This document shows positions 29,985 to 38,730 of a DNA stretch of 64,000 nucleotides, one piece after another (position 1 is the stretch's first letter; each line of letters opens with the position of its first letter). The stretch comes from Azonexus hydrophilus DSM 23864 (lineage in GTDB: Bacteria; Pseudomonadota; Gammaproteobacteria; Burkholderiales; Rhodocyclaceae), in contig NZ_AUCE01000011.1 in NCBI RefSeq assembly GCF_000429605.1, positions 558,001 through 622,000 of the forward strand, in the 5' to 3' direction. The translations under genes and the position numbers were made by a program. A model generated the notes under the pieces. The model was not told the origin of the DNA. It made no database searches and was given only the letters and a program-made list of their open reading frames with translations.

Positions 29985-30874
29985 CCCCGGCCGAGGCCGT
30001 CGCTGCGTATCTCGACGAACTCGCCGAGCAGCGTCGGTTGTCGCCGCACACCGTTGCCAATTACCGGCGTGACCTGGCGCAACTGCTGACCGCCGCCGAA
30101 GGGCTGCCGCTTGACCGGTTGCTCGTCCATCACATCCGCCGTTTTGTCGCCAGCCTGCATGCCAAAGGCTTGTCCGGGCGTTCGCTGGCGCGGCTGCTGT
30201 CGGCCTGGCGCGGCTTCTTCGCCTGGCTCGGCGAGCGCGGACTGGTCAAGGTCAATCCCTGCGACGGCATGCGTGCGCCGAAGTCGCCGCGCCGCTTGCC
30301 CAAGGCGCTGTCGGTCGACGAGGCGGCGCGCCTGCTCGAACCTGCCGACGACGGCGACAGCCGGCTGGAAGCCCGCGACGCGGCGATGTTCGAGTTGCTC
30401 TATTCGTCTGGCCTGCGTCTGGCCGAGCTGGTCGGTCTCGACCGCGACGCGCTCGACGGCATTCTGCATGAAGGTGAAGTCCGCGTTCTCGGCAAGCGCA
30501 GCAAGCCGCGTCTGATTCCCGTCGGCGCCCAGGCGCGGCGAGCCCTGGTGGCTTGGGCGGCGGTCCGTGACGAACTGGCGGTGGACGATGAGCCGGCCTT
30601 GTTCATCAATCGGCGCGGCCGGCGCATCAGTCCGCGCTCGGTCGAACTGCGTCTGGCGCAACGCGCACTCCGGCTGGGTTTGCCGCAGCACGTCCATCCG
30701 CACATGCTGCGGCATTCATTCGCCTCGCACGTGCTGCAGTCCTCGGGCGACCTGCGCGCGGTCCAGGAAATGCTCGGCCATGCCAGCATCGCCTCGACCC
30801 AGGTCTATACCCATCTCGACTTCCAGCACCTGGCCAGCGTTTACGACAAGGCGCACCCGCGCGCGAAACGTTGA
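29981..30874 (+). CDS. xerC: Tyrosine recombinase XerC
   Basis: A 297-residue site-specific recombinase acting with XerD at dif to resolve chromosome dimers. All catalytic residues are present: Arg146 (SSGLRLAEL), Lys172 (GKRSKPR), His241 and Arg244 (HMLRHSFASH), His267 (LGHASIASTQ) and nucleophile Tyr276 (VYTHLD). An N-terminal SAM-like DNA-binding domain spans about 1-90. The placement behind dapF-DUF484 is that of XerC, not of an integron or phage integrase. GTG start overlapping the upstream stop. Confidence 0.97.
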   Translation: MTPAEAVAAYLDELAEQRRLSPHTVANYRRDLAQLLTAAEGLPLDRLLVHHIRRFVASLHAKGLSGRSLARLLSAWRGFFAWLGERGLVKVNPCDGMRAPKSPRRLPKALSVDEAARLLEPADDGDSRLEARDAAMFELLYSSGLRLAELVGLDRDALDGILHEGEVRVLGKRSKPRLIPVGAQARRALVAWAAVRDELAVDDEPALFINRRGRRISPRSVELRLAQRALRLGLPQHVHPHMLRHSFASHVLQSSGDLRAVQEMLGHASIASTQVYTHLDFQHLASVYDKAHPRAKR

Positions 30875-30919
30875 AGCGTGATGGCCGGCAGCGAAAACGG
30901 CCAAAAAATCAAGTGGTAA

Positions 30920-30949
30920 TTGACCATCGGCGCGTCAACCCGGCATAAT
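30920..30949 (+). promoter_or_regulatory. Promoter of the 50-codon gene
   Basis: TTGACC (30920-30925), 18-base spacer, CATAAT (30944-30949). The predicted start near 30956 gives a leader of about 33 bases with CGGAG before the ATG at 30989. Confidence 0.78.
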
Positions 30950-30988
30950 GCGCGTCTTTCAAAATTTCGCCGAAATCCGGAGTCATCC

Positions 30989-31141
30989 ATGGCCATCAAC
31001 CGTACCCGCCGCAACATCCTGGAACGCCGCTGTGTTTCCAAGTCCGTCAAGCGCCTGTTCAAGGGCGACGGCAAGACGACGTTCAAGACCATGTACGCCG
31101 TCGAGTGCCATCAGCGCAACCGCAAGCCGCTGGGCAACTAA
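30989..31141 (+). CDS. Small basic protein of unknown function (50 aa)
   Basis: I do not recognise this protein. The frame encodes 50 residues, strongly basic (8 Arg, 6 Lys against 3 acidic), beginning MAINRTRRNILERRCVSKSV and holding two cysteines (15 and 40). No signal peptide or membrane segment is visible. Evidence that it is a gene: its own good promoter (30920-30949), CGGAG at proper spacing before the ATG, GC-rich third codon positions, and a strong intrinsic terminator starting 20 bases after the stop. The composition suggests an RNA- or DNA-binding protein, perhaps ribosome-associated, but that is inference. It is transcribed alone between xerC and rlmI. Confidence 0.75.
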   Translation: MAINRTRRNILERRCVSKSVKRLFKGDGKTTFKTMYAVECHQRNRKPLGN

Positions 31142-31160
31142 GCCGCATCAAGCATTTCCG

Positions 31161-31188
31161 GCCCCGGTTATCGCAAGGTAACCGGGGC
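31161..31188 (+). terminator. Intrinsic terminator after the 50-codon gene
   Basis: A 10-base perfect stem GCCCCGGTTA / TAACCGGGGC with an 8-base loop, followed by TTCTT. It isolates the small gene from rlmI, which starts 30 bases later. Confidence 0.85.
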
Positions 31189-31217
31189 TTCTTGCATTTA
31201 CCGGTCGAGAAAGTGAT

Positions 31218-32411
31218 ATGGCCCAGTTGATCCTGATGCCCGGCAAGGAACGGTCGGCGATGAAGCAGCGCCACCCATGGTTGTTTGCCGGTTCGGTCGG
31301 CCGCCTTGAAGGGCGTGCCCGTCCCGGCGACACCGTTGAGGTGCTGGCCGACAACCTGCGGCCGCTCGGGCGCGCCGCCTACAGTCCGCAGTCGCAGATC
31401 CGCGCCCGTTTCTGGACCTTCGATGCCGACGAGCCGGTCGACGACGCCTTCTTCAAGCGCCGCATTGCCGCCGCCGTCGCCCGCCGCGATGCGCTGCCGG
31501 AGTTGCGCGGCCAGGATGGTGTGCGTCTGATTCATGCCGAATCGGACGGTCTGCCCGGCGTCATCGCCGATCGCTACGGCGATACCGTCGTCGTCCAGCT
31601 CACCTCGGCCGGCGCCGACAAATGGCGCAAGGCCATCGTCGCCGGCCTGGTCAAGTCCACCGGCTGCGCCCGCGTCTACGAACGCTCGGATTCCGAAGTG
31701 CGCGCCCTTGAAGGGCTGGAACCGACCACCGGCTGGCTGCACGGCGAGGCGCCGACGGCGCCGCTGGCGATCATGGAGAACGGCGTGCGCCTGGCGGTCG
31801 ATATCGCCGCTGGGCACAAGACCGGCTTCTACCTCGATCAGCGCGAGAACCGCCGCCTGCTCGGTGAGCTGGCGGCCGGCAAGGACATCCTCAACTGCTT
31901 CTGCTACACCGGCGGCTTCTCGCTGCAGGCGCTGGCCGGCGGCGCCGCGAGCGTGCTGTCGATCGATTCGTCCGGCCCGGCGCTGGCGCAGGCCCGCGCC
32001 AACCTGGCGCTCAATCCGCAATTGCCGGCCGAGCGTGCCGAATGGCAGGAGGCGGATGTCTTCCAGGCCTTGCGCGATTTCCGTCAGGCCGGCCGCAAGT
32101 TCGACCTGATCGTCCTCGATCCGCCCAAGTTCGCCCCGTCGGCGGCCCATGCCGAACGTGCCGCCCGCGCCTACAAGGACATCAACGTCCTCGGCTGTCG
32201 CCTGTTGCGCCCGGGTGGCATGCTGATGACTTACTCCTGTTCCGGCGGCATCGGCCTAGAACTATTCCAGAAGATCGTCGCCGGCGCTGCCCACGACGCC
32301 GGCCGTGATGCGCGCATCGTCCGCCGGCTGGCCGGCGCGGCCGATCATCCGGTGGCGTTGAACTTTCCCGAGGGTGAGTATCTAAAGGGCTTGCTGGTCC
32401 AGGTCGATTGA
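31218..32411 (+). CDS. rlmI: 23S rRNA (cytosine-1962 C5)-methyltransferase (RlmI-like)
   Basis: A 397-residue SAM-dependent rRNA methyltransferase. The N-terminal PUA domain covers about 1-75. The methyltransferase core has DGLPGVIADRYGD, GHKTGFYLDQRENRRLL, motif I LNCFCYTGGFSLQAL, DLIVLDPPKFAPS (catalytic PP motif) and YSCSGGI with the catalytic Cys. Length equals E. coli RlmI (396). Target C1962 is transferred from the family. It follows the terminator of the small gene, so it must have its own nearby promoter, which I could not identify. Confidence 0.94.
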   Translation: MAQLILMPGKERSAMKQRHPWLFAGSVGRLEGRARPGDTVEVLADNLRPLGRAAYSPQSQIRARFWTFDADEPVDDAFFKRRIAAAVARRDALPELRGQDGVRLIHAESDGLPGVIADRYGDTVVVQLTSAGADKWRKAIVAGLVKSTGCARVYERSDSEVRALEGLEPTTGWLHGEAPTAPLAIMENGVRLAVDIAAGHKTGFYLDQRENRRLLGELAAGKDILNCFCYTGGFSLQALAGGAASVLSIDSSGPALAQARANLALNPQLPAERAEWQEADVFQALRDFRQAGRKFDLIVLDPPKFAPSAAHAERAARAYKDINVLGCRLLRPGGMLMTYSCSGGIGLELFQKIVAGAAHDAGRDARIVRRLAGAADHPVALNFPEGEYLKGLLVQVD

Positions 32412-32496
32412 AAGTGTGATGACATTTTCCTAGCCGCTGCCGTTGCCATAAATGGGCGGTGCGTGCTAAAACAGACACTCAGCGTGTGGAGTGGTC

Positions 32497-33771
32497 ATGG
32501 TTTTTTCCTTCTTCAAGAAGCAGCCGCAAAAAATGCCGGAACGGACGGCGGCACGCCCGCGCGCGTCTTTGCCGGAAATGAAGCTGAAACCGCCGGTTGA
32601 AGAAGCCCCTGTCTCGCTGGCACCCTTGCCAGATCTGGAATTCAGCGTTGATAAGCCGGCGCCGGCTGCGGCCAAGGCCGCACCGGCCAAGCCGGTTGCT
32701 GCTGCCGTACCGCAACGCAAGATCGATGTCGCCATGGCAATCGATGATTTCGACAGCGATTTCACCGAGTCCAGCGTCATGGCAATCGATGTCGAACACG
32801 ACGTCGATCCGCTGCAGTCCGATGTCGAGCAGGTTGCCGTGTTGTTCGCCAATGGTCAGGACAGCGCCGCGCGCAGCATCCTCGAAAGTCTCTTGCGCAC
32901 CTATCCCGGCGACGAGGGAATCCGCCTGTGGCGTTTGCTCTTCGATCTGCTGCAGATTCTTGGCGATCGCGCGGCTTTCGATCGTTACGGGCTGGAGTTT
33001 GCCGAACGTTTTGAATTGTCGCCGCCGGCTTGGCGGGCGGAGCAATGCCTGCAGTCAGTCCCAACTGAAAATGGGCAGGCCTTTGCGCTGCAGGGGGTGC
33101 TGACCGCCGACGATTGTCGCCAGGTCCAGCAACTGACCCAGTTGCTCGCGCAGGCCGGGGAATTACGCCTGGATTTCAGCCGGCTGGCTGGCTGTGACGA
33201 TCTGGTGGCCGGCATGCTGGCCGAGGCGCTGATCGACGCGCGGCGACGCGGCAAGGCCTTGGCCCTGACTGGCGCTGATGCCTTGATCAAGCGACTGGAC
33301 GAACGGCTGAAGGTTGGCGACGCGGCACATGAGCCGTCCTGGCGCCTGTTGCTCGAATTGCTGCAACGCCACGGGACGCAGGAGCATTTTGAAGAGCGCG
33401 CGGTCGATTATGCGGTGACTTTCGAGTTGTCGCCGCCCTCCTGGGAGCCGCAGCGGGTTGCCGGCAAGAGCAAACCGGTGGCGGCGGAAGCCGCCCGCGG
33501 CGCCGAGATTCATTACCTGAGTGGTGACCTGAAAAGCGAGCGGTTCGAGGACATGCTCCCGCTGCTGGAAAGCAGCGATCAGCCGGTCATCGATTTTTCC
33601 TGTGTGCGCCGCGTCGATTTCTTTTCCGCCGGGCAACTGGTCAACCGCCTGGCGCCGTTCAAGGCGGCGGGCAAGGAAATCATCATCCGCAGCCCGAACC
33701 ATCTGGTTGCCGAGTTGATGGCCGTGGTCGGCCTGAACAAGCAGGCGCGCATCATCGTTCCCAAGTCTTAA
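32497..33771 (+). CDS. STAS-like protein with duplicated FELSPP(A/S)W modules
   Basis: A 424-residue protein with no assigned function. An N-terminal basic start ([12 protein letters not shown]) and an Ala/Pro/Lys-rich linker precede two copies of a module. Each has a helical, FimV/TPR-like segment ending in FELSPPAW (about 170) or FELSPPSW (about 313), followed by a STAS-like alpha/beta domain ([45 protein letters not shown]). STAS domains often bind partners or nucleotides in anti-sigma or transporter regulation. The ATG at 32497 has GGAG well placed; a GTG lies 6 bases upstream. hslV starts 11 bases after the stop, so it is probably cotranscribed with hslVU. Confidence 0.85.
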   Translation: MVFSFFKKQPQKMPERTAARPRASLPEMKLKPPVEEAPVSLAPLPDLEFSVDKPAPAAAKAAPAKPVAAAVPQRKIDVAMAIDDFDSDFTESSVMAIDVEHDVDPLQSDVEQVAVLFANGQDSAARSILESLLRTYPGDEGIRLWRLLFDLLQILGDRAAFDRYGLEFAERFELSPPAWRAEQCLQSVPTENGQAFALQGVLTADDCRQVQQLTQLLAQAGELRLDFSRLAGCDDLVAGMLAEALIDARRRGKALALTGADALIKRLDERLKVGDAAHEPSWRLLLELLQRHGTQEHFEERAVDYAVTFELSPPSWEPQRVAGKSKPVAAEAARGAEIHYLSGDLKSERFEDMLPLLESSDQPVIDFSCVRRVDFFSAGQLVNRLAPFKAAGKEIIIRSPNHLVAELMAVVGLNKQARIIVPKS

Positions 33772-33782
33772 AAGGGTTTTCC

Positions 33783-34319
33783 ATGGAGCAATATCACGGC
33801 ACGACGATCCTGTCGGTGCGCCGGGGCAATGTCGTCACGATGGGCGGCGACGGTCAGGTGACGCTGGGCAATATCGTCATCAAGGGTACGGCGAAAAAGG
33901 TTCGCCGCTTGTATCAGGGCAAGATCCTCGCCGGTTTTGCCGGCGGCACTGCCGATGCCTTCACGCTGTTCGAGCGTTTCGAGGCCAAGCTGGAAAAGCA
34001 TCAGGGGCATTTGGTGCGTTCGGCGGTCGAGCTGGCCAAGGACTGGCGCACCGACCGTGCACTGCGTCGCCTGGAAGCGATGTTGTCGGTGGCCGACCGC
34101 GAATCGTCGCTGGTCATCACCGGCAACGGTGACGTGCTCGAGCCCGAATACGGCATCGTCGCCATCGGTTCCGGTGGCGCCTACGCGCAGAGCGCGGCGC
34201 GGGCGCTGCTGGAAAACACCGAACTGAGCCCGCTGGAGATCGTCACCAAGTCGCTGGAAATTGCCGGCGACCTGTGCATCTACACCAATCGCAACTTCAC
34301 GCTGGAGACGCTGGAATGA
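33783..34319 (+). CDS. hslV: ATP-dependent protease subunit HslV
   Basis: A 178-residue threonine peptidase forming the HslVU (ClpQY) proteolytic core. The catalytic Thr is residue 7 in [15 protein letters not shown], so a six-residue propeptide must be removed; this is usual in betaproteobacteria. Also visible are [28 protein letters not shown] and [16 protein letters not shown]. Its stop overlaps the hslU start (ATGA). Confidence 0.98.
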   Translation: MEQYHGTTILSVRRGNVVTMGGDGQVTLGNIVIKGTAKKVRRLYQGKILAGFAGGTADAFTLFERFEAKLEKHQGHLVRSAVELAKDWRTDRALRRLEAMLSVADRESSLVITGNGDVLEPEYGIVAIGSGGAYAQSAARALLENTELSPLEIVTKSLEIAGDLCIYTNRNFTLETLE

Positions 34320-35659
34320 GTGGCGCCACGATGACCCCGAAGGAGATCGTCTCCGAACTCGACAAGCACATCGTCGGCCAGAATGCGGCTAAGAAGGCGG
34401 TGGCTATCGCCCTGCGCAACCGCTGGCGGCGCGCTCAGGTCGCCGAGCCGTTGCGTCAGGAAATCACGCCCAAGAACATCCTGATGATCGGCCCGACCGG
34501 TGTCGGCAAGACCGAGATCGCCCGCCGTCTGGCGCGGCTGGCCGATGCGCCTTTCATCAAGGTCGAGGCGACCAAGTTTACCGAGGTCGGCTACGTCGGC
34601 CGCGACGTCGAGACCATCATCCGCGATCTGGTCGACATGGCGATCAAGGGCCACCGCGAGCGGGCCATGAAGGCCAACCGCAATCGCGCCGAGGATGCCG
34701 CCGAGGAGCGCATTCTCGACGCCTTGCTGCCGCCGGCCCGCAGCCCCGGTTTCTATGCTGAAGACTCGGCGGCGAATAGCGATAACGCGACGCGCCAGAA
34801 ATTCCGTAAAAAGTTGCGCGAGGGCGAACTCGACGACAAGGAGATCGACATCGAGCTTGCCGCGCCGGCGATGCAGGCCGAAATTTTCGCGCCGCCGGGC
34901 ATGGAGGAACTGACCCAGCAGATTCAGGGCATGTTCCAGAACATGGGCGGCGGCAAGAAGAAGTCGCGCAAGCTGAAGATCAGCGAAGCGTTCAAGCTGC
35001 TGACCGACGAGGAAGCGGCGAAGCTGGTCAATGACGAGGAAATCAAGCTGGCGGCGGTCAAGGCGGTCGAGCAGAACGGCATCGTCTTCATCGACGAGAT
35101 CGACAAGGTGGCCAGCCGTTCCGACGTGCAGGGGGCCGACGTATCGCGTCAGGGTGTGCAGCGCGACCTGCTGCCGTTGGTCGAGGGGACGACGGTGTCG
35201 ACCAAGTACGGCATGATCAAGACAGATCACATTCTCTTCATCGCTTCCGGCGCCTTTCACCTGTCCAAGCCGTCCGACCTGATTCCGGAACTGCAGGGTC
35301 GTTTCCCGATCCGCGTCGAGCTCGATTCGCTGTCGGTTGCCGATTTCGAGTGCATCCTGACCCAGACCGATGCCTGCCTGACCAAGCAATACCAGGCGTT
35401 GCTGGCGACCGAAGGCGTCAGTGTCGAATTTGGCGCGGACGGGATCCGGCGCATGGCCGAAATCGCATTCCAGGTGAACGAGAAAACCGAGAACATCGGC
35501 GCCCGTCGCCTGCATACGGTGATGGAAAAACTGCTGGAAGAGGTGTCTTTCGAGGCTGGCAGGATCGGCCTGGACAATATCTCGGTCGATGCCGCCTACG
35601 TCAATGAAAAACTTGGCGAAGTGGCGGCTGACGAGGATCTGTCGCGTTACGTCCTCTAA
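34316..35659 (+). CDS. hslU: ATP-dependent unfoldase HslU
   Basis: A 447-residue AAA+ ATPase that unfolds substrates for HslV. It starts with [17 protein letters not shown] after five residues; Walker A is GPTGVGKTE, Walker [10 protein letters not shown], and the intermediate I domain spans roughly residues 110-240. The C-terminal LSRYVL inserts into HslV. The ATG at 34316 overlaps the hslV stop; the ATG at 34331 is an alternative start. A stem-loop follows the stop. Confidence 0.98.
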   Translation: MSGATMTPKEIVSELDKHIVGQNAAKKAVAIALRNRWRRAQVAEPLRQEITPKNILMIGPTGVGKTEIARRLARLADAPFIKVEATKFTEVGYVGRDVETIIRDLVDMAIKGHRERAMKANRNRAEDAAEERILDALLPPARSPGFYAEDSAANSDNATRQKFRKKLREGELDDKEIDIELAAPAMQAEIFAPPGMEELTQQIQGMFQNMGGGKKKSRKLKISEAFKLLTDEEAAKLVNDEEIKLAAVKAVEQNGIVFIDEIDKVASRSDVQGADVSRQGVQRDLLPLVEGTTVSTKYGMIKTDHILFIASGAFHLSKPSDLIPELQGRFPIRVELDSLSVADFECILTQTDACLTKQYQALLATEGVSVEFGADGIRRMAEIAFQVNEKTENIGARRLHTVMEKLLEEVSFEAGRIGLDNISVDAAYVNEKLGEVAADEDLSRYVL

Positions 35660-35668
35660 GGACTATCC

Positions 35669-35704
35669 CCGATTGGCGGGCGGCTGCCTTGCCCGCACAA
35701 TCGG
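35669..35704 (+). terminator. Stem-loop after hslU (possible terminator)
   Basis: CCGATT (35669-35674) pairs with AATCGG (35699-35704), and GCGGGC (35676-35681) with GCCCGC (35691-35696), a long imperfect stem. No T-run follows, so it could be a processed transcript end or a weak terminator. Confidence 0.5.
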
Positions 35705-35731
35705 CTTCCCATTCCTTGCCGAGACCGAATC

Positions 35732-36619
35732 GTGGACGAAAGCAGCCTGACCTTCCGCCTGCTGGCGATCCTCTTTCCGATTTTCGGCATCGTCGCCGCC
35801 GGCTATTTCTACGGCCGCAAGCACAAGCCGGAAATGGCCGTGGCCAACCGGCTGAACATGGACGTTTTCGTGCCGGCGCTGGTGTTCGCGGCGATGGCCG
35901 GCAAGTCCTTCGATCTCGCCGCCTACGCGCCCTTGGCGCTCGGTGGTTTCATCGTGCTTGCCGTCTGCGGCCTGCTTGCCTGGCCGATTGCCCGCTTGTG
36001 CGGTGTCCAGGCGAAGACGCTGGCGCCGCCGATGATGTTCAACAACTCCGGCAACATCGGCCTGCCGCTGGCTGTCCTCGCCTGGGGCGAAGCGGCACTG
36101 CCGGCGGCGGTGATCCTGTTCATGGTCGAGAACACCCTGCATTTCTCCTTCGGCGCCAGGTTGCTCGACCCGAAGACGCGCATCCTGATGCTCTGGCGCA
36201 TCCCGGTGGTGTTTGCCGCGATTGCCGGCTTGGCCGTGGCAGTGCTGAAGATTCCCGTCTGGCAACCGCTGGTCATCGCCATCAAGATGCTCGGTGACGT
36301 CTCGGTGCCGCTGCTGCTGTTCTCGCTCGGCGTGCGCATGACTGATGTTTCCTTTGGTGAATGGAAACTGTCGGTCGGCAGCGCGCTGCTGCGGCCGCTG
36401 GCCGGCATGGTCATCGCCTACGGGGTGATTCAGTTGCTTGGCCTGGAAGGGCGTGATGCAGCGATGCTGCTGGTGTTCGGTGCCTTGCCGCCGGCCGTGC
36501 TCAATTTCCTGTTCGCTGAGCGTTACCAGCAGGAGCCGCAGCGGGTGGCGTCGATCGTGCTGGTCGGTAACCTGGCTGCGCTGATCTTCCTGCCGCTGGC
36601 CCTGGCGCTGGTTCTTTAG
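35732..36619 (+). CDS. AEC-family (auxin efflux carrier-like) transporter
   Basis: A 295-residue polytopic inner-membrane protein with about ten hydrophobic segments in two halves. The family-defining FNNSGNIGLPLAVLAWG lies near residue 107 and its pseudo-symmetric counterpart LVFGALPPAVLNFLFAERY near residue 248. AEC transporters export or import organic anions such as malonate or malate; the substrate here is unknown. GTG start. Its last 4 bases overlap the convergent hslR gene. Confidence 0.92.
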   Translation: MDESSLTFRLLAILFPIFGIVAAGYFYGRKHKPEMAVANRLNMDVFVPALVFAAMAGKSFDLAAYAPLALGGFIVLAVCGLLAWPIARLCGVQAKTLAPPMMFNNSGNIGLPLAVLAWGEAALPAAVILFMVENTLHFSFGARLLDPKTRILMLWRIPVVFAAIAGLAVAVLKIPVWQPLVIAIKMLGDVSVPLLLFSLGVRMTDVSFGEWKLSVGSALLRPLAGMVIAYGVIQLLGLEGRDAAMLLVFGALPPAVLNFLFAERYQQEPQRVASIVLVGNLAALIFLPLALALVL

Positions 36620-36987
36620 CCCAGACGATCCATCTGCCGCCGGTCGCGTTTGGTTGGCCGGCCGTGGATTTCGGCCGCGGGTTCCTGGGTGAACTTGCGC
36701 CGCATCTGCTCGGCTTCGCGCGCGGCGATGCTCTCCGGCGTTTCCTCGTAGAGCAGGCGCGCTTCCGGTGCCGGCCCGCGCTTGTCGGACAGGCCGAGGA
36801 TCGTCACTGTCCAGCGGGTGTCGCCGTTGCAGATGTCGAGGCGGTCGCCGACCTTCACGTCACGCGCCGGCTTGGTCGGCGCGCCGTTAAGCTTGACCTT
36901 GCCGCCGCCGACCGCATCGGTGGCCAGGCTGCGCGTCTTGAAGAAGCGCGCAGCCCACAGCCACTTGTCGATGCGGATACCAGCCAC
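36616..36987 (-). CDS. hslR: Hsp15-like S4-domain RNA-binding protein
   Basis: A 123-residue protein with an N-terminal S4 domain (RIDKWLWAARFFKTRSLATDAV, KLNGAPTKPARDVKVGDRL) and a basic C-terminal tail, like the ribosome-associated heat-shock protein Hsp15, which binds stalled 50S-nascent chain complexes. GTG start at 36987, overlapping the lysA stop by one base, so it is the last gene of lptM-lysA-hslR. Confidence 0.93.
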   Translation of the reverse strand: MAGIRIDKWLWAARFFKTRSLATDAVGGGKVKLNGAPTKPARDVKVGDRLDICNGDTRWTVTILGLSDKRGPAPEARLLYEETPESIAAREAEQMRRKFTQEPAAEIHGRPTKRDRRQMDRLG

Positions 36988-38246
36988 TACGGCAGGACGG
37001 ATTCGCCGGCGTAGAGCTGTTCGACGGTCTCGCGCCGGCGGATGACGTGTACCTGCTCGCCATCGACCATGACTTCAACGGCGCGCGGCCGGGTGTTGTA
37101 GTTCGAGGCCATGGCCATGCCGTAGGCGCCGGCCGACATCACGGCGAGCAGGTCGCCCGGCTCGATATTCAGCGGCCGTGCCTGGCCGAGGAAATCGCCG
37201 GTTTCGCAGACCGGGCCGACGACGTCGTAGTCGCGCGTGGCACCGGCGCGCGGCACCACCGGGTCGATGTCGTGCCAGGCTTCGTACAGTGCCGGGCGCA
37301 TAAGGTCGTTCATTGCCGCATCGATGATGGCGAAGTTCTTGGCCTCGCCTTCCTTGAGGAATTCGACGCGGGTGAGCAGCAGGCCGGCGTTGCCGACCAG
37401 GCGGCGGCCCGGTTCGAGCACGACCTTGAGGCCGCGGTTCTGCAGCTTGTCGAGCAGAGGATTCAAGTAGGAAGCGACGGTAGGCTGCACCTGGTCGGCG
37501 CGGTACTTGATGCCGAGGCCGCCGCCGAGGTCGATGTGATGGACCTGAATGCCTTCGGCCGCGAGCTGGTCGATCAGCGCCAGGATGCGATCGAGCGCTT
37601 CGGCGAATGGCGATGGATCGAGGAGTTGCGAGCCGATGTGGCAGTCGATGCCGGCCACCGCGATGTTCGGTAGCGCGGCGGCGCGGCGGTAGAGCGCCAG
37701 CGCGTCGTCGTAGGCGACGCCGAACTTGGCTTCCTTGAGGCCGGTCGAGATGTAGGGGTGGGTCTTCGGGTCGACGTTCGGATTGACGCGCAGGCTGACC
37801 GGCGCCTGCTTGCCGAGCTGGCCGGCAACTTCGTTGAGGCGCTCGATTTCCGGGATCGATTCGATGTTGAAGCAGAAGATGCCGGCTTCGAGCGCCAGCT
37901 TCATTTCCGCCGCCGTCTTGCCGACGCCGGAGAAGACGACCTTCTGCGGGTCGGCACCGGCCGCCAGCACACGCTGCAACTCGCCGCCGGAAACGATGTC
38001 GAAACCGGCGCCGAGACGGGCGAACAGGTTGAGGATGGCAAGGTTGGAGTTGGCCTTGACGGCGTAGCAGACAAGCGCGCCGGCACCGGCCGGATGGGCG
38101 CCGAGGACGTCGTGAAACTCCTTCAGCGATTCGCTCAGGGCGGCACGGGAGTAGACGTAGGCCGGCGTGCCGAATTGTTCGGCGATGGTCGGCAGAGCGA
38201 CGGATTCGGCGTGCAGTACGCCGTTCTTGAGGGCAAAGTGGGTCAT
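36987..38246 (-). CDS. lysA: Diaminopimelate decarboxylase
   Basis: A 419-residue PLP enzyme converting meso-diaminopimelate to L-lysine. The PLP lysine is in VCYAVKANSNLAIL; also present are GFDIVSGGELQRVL, CHIGSQLLD, DLGGGLGIKY, EPGRRLVGNAG and GPVCETGDFLG with the active-site Cys. The start overlaps the stop of the small lipoprotein gene lptM. lptM-lysA is a conserved pair; dapF elsewhere in this window gives the preceding step. Confidence 0.98.
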   Translation of the reverse strand: MTHFALKNGVLHAESVALPTIAEQFGTPAYVYSRAALSESLKEFHDVLGAHPAGAGALVCYAVKANSNLAILNLFARLGAGFDIVSGGELQRVLAAGADPQKVVFSGVGKTAAEMKLALEAGIFCFNIESIPEIERLNEVAGQLGKQAPVSLRVNPNVDPKTHPYISTGLKEAKFGVAYDDALALYRRAAALPNIAVAGIDCHIGSQLLDPSPFAEALDRILALIDQLAAEGIQVHHIDLGGGLGIKYRADQVQPTVASYLNPLLDKLQNRGLKVVLEPGRRLVGNAGLLLTRVEFLKEGEAKNFAIIDAAMNDLMRPALYEAWHDIDPVVPRAGATRDYDVVGPVCETGDFLGQARPLNIEPGDLLAVMSAGAYGMAMASNYNTRPRAVEVMVDGEQVHVIRRRETVEQLYAGESVLP

Positions 38247-38371
38247 CGGGCGGGGCTGCGTTGAGCCGTGCTACCATCTGCCGCGCCGCCCTTGGGCGGT
38301 AATTCGAGCGGGCCCTTCATGCCGCAGGCGGCAAGGCTCAGGATGATCAGTACGGCAGCGATTCTGGACAT
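38243..38371 (-). CDS. lptM: LptM-like small lipoprotein
   Basis: A 42-residue lipoprotein easily missed because of its size. The signal peptide MSRIAAVLIILSLAAC ends in a lipobox (LAAC, Cys16). The mature start CGMKGPLELPPK matches LptM (YifL), which assists assembly of the LPS translocon LptD-LptE. The stop overlaps the lysA start (ATGA), the classical position of this gene. It diverges from cyaY across 41 bases. Confidence 0.92.
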   Translation of the reverse strand: MSRIAAVLIILSLAACGMKGPLELPPKGGAADGSTAQRSPAR

Positions 38372-38412
38372 GTTTGGGTCGCGGGCGGCGAAGTTGAGGA
38401 TGTTAGCACACC

Positions 38413-38730
38413 ATGGATGACAGCGAATTCAATGTCCAGGCCGAGCAGGCCATGAGCAGGATCGAGGCGGCGCTGGAGGCCAGTTCGGCAGATATCGATT
38501 TTGAGTTGGCGAGCGGTGGTGTGATGGAAATCGAGTTTGCCGACGGCAGCAAGATCATCGTCAATCGACATGCGGTGGCCCGGGAAATCTGGGTTGCCGC
38601 GCGCAGTGGTGGTTTTCATTTTCGCTGGAACGGGCAGACCTGGTGCGATACCCGTGATGGCGTCGAGTTGATGGCGCGCTTGTCTGTGCTCGCCAGCCAG
38701 CAGGCTGGCGAGTCAGTCGTGCTTGGGTAG
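38413..38730 (+). CDS. cyaY: Frataxin homologue CyaY
   Basis: A 105-residue iron-binding frataxin that modulates Fe-S cluster assembly by IscS/IscU. The acidic first helix (DDSEFNVQAEQAMSRIEAALEAS) and the beta-sheet segments GVMEIEFADGSKIIVNRH and GGFHFRWNGQTWCDTRDG are the family features. The stop abuts the convergent mrcA stop with no base between. The typical divergent arrangement with lysA supports the call. Confidence 0.97.
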   Translation: MDDSEFNVQAEQAMSRIEAALEASSADIDFELASGGVMEIEFADGSKIIVNRHAVAREIWVAARSGGFHFRWNGQTWCDTRDGVELMARLSVLASQQAGESVVLG

